Source of the DNA: Coniella vitis
Taxonomy: Eukaryota > Ascomycota > Sordariomycetes > Diaporthales > Schizoparmaceae
Length of the DNA: 64,000 nt
Direction of reading: 5' to 3'
Assembly: GCA_011317545.1 (NCBI GenBank)
Contig: WUJK01000003.1
Span: 3,286,001-3,350,000 of the forward strand
Below are positions 61,507-64,000 of the stretch, piece by piece (within the stretch, counting starts at the first letter, position 1; each line of letters opens with the position of its first letter). Position numbers and translations under genes: made by a program. A model generated the notes under the pieces. It worked only from the letters and a program-made list of their open reading frames with translations. It made no database searches and had not been told where the DNA came from.

Positions 61507-62130
61507 ATGGCCCCTCAAGCCCCAGCCCTCTTTTCCAGCGTCAACGCCCAGCACCTCGAGGCCACGAGCACGGAGTATGGGCTTACAATACAAGAGATGC
61601 ACGACCTGAAACGCCACGCCGTTGCTGCCAAGCAGACCGCCTACTGCCCCTACAGCAACTTCCGAGTCGGTGCCGTGGTCCTGACCAAGCTCGGCGCTTA
61701 TATTCCTGGAGCCAACGTTGAGAATGCCTCATACCCGGTGGGCACCTGCGCAGAGCGTGTCGCCTTCAACAGAGCCATCACCGACGGCCACCGCGACTTC
61801 AAGGCTGTTGCCGTTGCCACTGATATCTCGCCACCCGCAAGCCCTTGCGGGATGTGCCGGCAAACGTGAGTGAGAGCATCGTCTGTTGTTTGAACGCCTG
61901 GGCTGACTGGACATTTTCCCACCAGGATCCGTGAGTTCTGCGACTTGCAGATTCCTGTTATCATGTTCGACAAAGCTGGAGATTACTGCGTGCTACGCTT
62001 GGAAGACGTACGTTGTACTACGAGAGGATGGTTTCCTAGTCACACAACGCTAACACCCTTTTCATAGTTGTTGCCATTGTCTTTCGGGCCTCCTTGGCAG
62101 AGACCAGGAGCAGTCCAAGAAAATCCATAG
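61507..62130 (+). CDS. cytidine deaminase
   Basis: Pyrimidine-salvage enzyme converting cytidine and deoxycytidine to the uridine forms. Three exons (61507-61865, 61926-62007, 62068-62130; two 60-nt introns) give 167 residues. Hallmarks are the N-terminal helix and AYCPYSNFRVGAVV, the zinc-ligand/catalytic motif CAE (GTCAERVAFNRAI) and the PCGMCRQ motif with two more cysteine ligands, followed by IREFC. This is the CDA class, not a tRNA or nucleic-acid editing enzyme. ATG 61507 is chosen because of its ideal context (CCACCATGG); an in-frame ATG at 61477 would add ten residues. Confidence 0.96.
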
Positions 62131-63617
62131 ATCTTCCCAACAACCCGTTCACGCAGTCACCAGCGATGGTTGCTCTTCATCACATTTAGTGTTTCTACCA
62201 GCCGGCTTGGACGAGGAAGTGGTCTCCGCCGTGAATCCGAGCAATATCTCAAATGACTACAGCTTTTTTGTCTGTTGCTGTGATCGTTGCGAAGCGCCAT
62301 TGAGGCCAAATCCAGAAGTTCGGAGCCATATTGGTCCTCTACCCAAAGTTTGCGTGATCAGTGAACCGCTTCTGGATGACCTAGACAGTACCCATGTGCA
62401 ACGGTTTGGTTGTATTGTTGTTTCGAGGTCCGGTGATATGCGTCAAAGGCTCAGTCTTTGCAAAAGCCCTGTACTGGACGGCTGAACTGTTCAGACGGCG
62501 TTCAAGACGGGCACACACGTCGACCGAATATCAGTGAGATTGGTTTTGGCAGGTCATGTCGATACTGATGAGACAAGTAGCTCGATCGGCAAGGCAGCCC
62601 ATGAGCTATGTCTTCTATAAGGAAGCAACCAGACCAAGAAATTGATGAGACCACCTCCTGTAAAACTCACAGAGCAACTCTTGATCCATACATCCCGATT
62701 ACCGGCATATAAATTGCACATTAGTGCTGCGAAATATGACTTAAGCCCAGCTAGCTATGAAATCGCCTTAAATATTGTGGGTGTACAAAACATTATTATA
62801 CATTGTGCTTTTATTTTGGGCACTCCAAAAGGCGACAGATGCAATTGAGGCAATCTAAGGCTGACTAACCCTAGAGGTTCAGGGCCACTCTTTGCTTACA
62901 CGCTGAAGCTGAGAACATTGCGGACGTCACTGAAGCAAGAGGCAGCTCGCACGCGAGGCGCTCGACAGCCCTACTTCTGTCATCTGACCTCAGTATGCGT
63001 ATTCCGCCGGTGCCGGATTTCTGGAAAGTGCACCTTTATTCGAACTGGTCCTGCACAACCAGGGTGGCTATCGTCCGATATTTGCGCTCGTGACTTGCTT
63101 TAAAGATGTGCTCCTTCGTCGGCCACGGGCTCATACCGACTGTGGAGTATAAAACCCAGCATTGCTAACTAGAAGACCTTTTCTCGTCTGGTTAAGCTAA
63201 ACCTCCACTTCTCTCCTTGTTTGGATTCATCACCATATGAGGCACACTCTGCAGGCTTTGGGGGGCAGTGTAAACTGGTTTCGCGAGCGGTGTCCTCGGG
63301 TGTCAAGACTCGCCAATATTGTCTCATATTGTGTTATGATTGGGCCTGCCATTTTCGATCCCGTCTGCGCAACAAAAAACCACCGCTATTGTAACACATG
63401 AGTCCAGATCCATCACATGACCCTGCTGCCCCTTGGGGGCTTCTTCATTTTCGAAGTCAAAAAGTCCTCAATGTCTGACCACTACCAGCCTTCTTCTTGT
63501 GTTTGCACCATCCGCTACCGTGTGGTACCTGTTGAACATTGATGCACTCTTCAGGCGAGCTCTCACTCCTTCCTCAATCTTTCGTGGTCTGGACTCCCAA
63601 GATCTGGATGTAATTGA
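62131..63617. other. intergenic
   Basis: No supported gene. AT-rich around 62640-62860. Frames near 63237-63410 (ATG AGG CAC...) and 63433-63560 (a hydrophobic LLVFAPSATVWYLL stretch) may be 5' exons of the gene at the edge. Confidence 0.5.
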
Positions 63618-64000
63618 CACAAGCACAGCAGCGCGGGACGCTTCACTGGCCCTTTGGGATTAACCCTTCTCTTGGTTATCGCCGCCTTCACAGAGCGTTT
63701 GCATACGTACCTGGTCTTCTGGCTTCCGCTGTACTTTACAGGTCTGAGTCTGATAACGGCGTTAGTGACGTACTTGGTCTGGTCGGCGCAGAGGATCTCG
63801 GGCTTGGCTTCTTCAGGACTTACTGACCTCGAGACTCAGACCCTTTGGGATTCTGATCAGAATTACAATCGCGATGACGTTCGGTTCTTGTACGGGGTTG
63901 TCGCACACGATACGCCAACTCCAGCTATTGTTCGTTGGGTGAGGGAGCCAGTTGCCAGATCCATTCTTGGTCGCGCCTGTGCTGGCCTGCTTTCTTCCTC
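63618..64000 (+). CDS. partial membrane-protein ORF running off the right edge
   Basis: A frame stays open for 127 codons from just after TGA 63615-63617 to the last base. It encodes a hydrophobic block (GLTLLLVIAAFTERLHTYLV, then FWLPLYFTGLSLITALVTYLVW), two likely membrane helices, then a hydrophilic acidic region (about 63825-63900). There is no ATG near the beginning, so the segment is probably a downstream exon, entered at an AG acceptor such as 63627-63628 or 63630-63631. Family not recognised. The true gene extends to the right. Confidence 0.45.

Overview
The window is nuclear DNA of a filamentous ascomycete, most likely a sordariomycete (Hypocreales-like). Evidence: short GT-AG introns (mostly 48-220 nt) with CTAAC/CTRAY branch sites, fungal-type versions of conserved eukaryotic proteins, a fungus-specific GPI-anchored Crh-type GH16 enzyme, and no operons, Shine-Dalgarno sites, IS elements or CRISPR. 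Exon boundaries below were worked out by hand from splice signals and reading-frame continuity; coding lengths were checked to be multiples of three.

Layout. 1-6 kb: CaM-kinase-type Ser/Thr kinase (minus) and a UBE2W-like ubiquitin-conjugating enzyme (plus). 6.4-15 kb: Vps33-type Sec1/Munc18 protein and a very large LSD1-like amine oxidase with SWIRM and HMG-box domains (both plus). 15-21 kb: mitochondrial ATP synthase gamma (minus), divergent from DNA topoisomerase I (plus). 21-28.8 kb: gene-poor stretch with two weakly supported membrane-protein models. 28.8-32.6 kb: Crh-type cell-wall transglycosylase (plus) convergent with an OTT_1508-like deaminase (minus) that has a roughly 40-copy GAA microsatellite in an intron. 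35-36.3 kb: C2H2 zinc-finger protein whose upstream frame holds a TAG stop. 37-42 kb: tricalbin (minus). 44-47.6 kb: U2AF small subunit (plus) convergent with an OSBP/Kes1-type lipid transfer protein (minus). 51-54.5 kb: unrecognised 1112-residue protein (plus). 55.5-60.5 kb: zf-GRF protein and ELMO/CED-12 protein (both minus). 61.5-62.1 kb: cytidine deaminase (plus). The right edge carries an open frame for a membrane protein that runs off the window.

Most genes are housekeeping: signalling, ubiquitin, vacuolar fusion, chromatin, ATP synthesis, DNA topology, splicing, ER-plasma-membrane lipid contacts and pyrimidine salvage. There is no obvious secondary-metabolite cluster or intact transposon. 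Two items of lipid contact-site biology (tricalbin and OSBP) lie within 10 kb of each other, but nothing in the sequence shows that they are co-regulated.

The best leads for something undescribed are: a palindrome-like motif TACATAGTA (or its complement) recurring in intergenic DNA far above expectation; the OTT_1508-like deaminase with its frame-neutral microsatellite intron; the intron placed exactly before the GPI signal of the Crh enzyme; the interrupted C2H2 gene; and the undescribed membrane proteins at 22.8-24.3 kb, 26 kb and the right edge.
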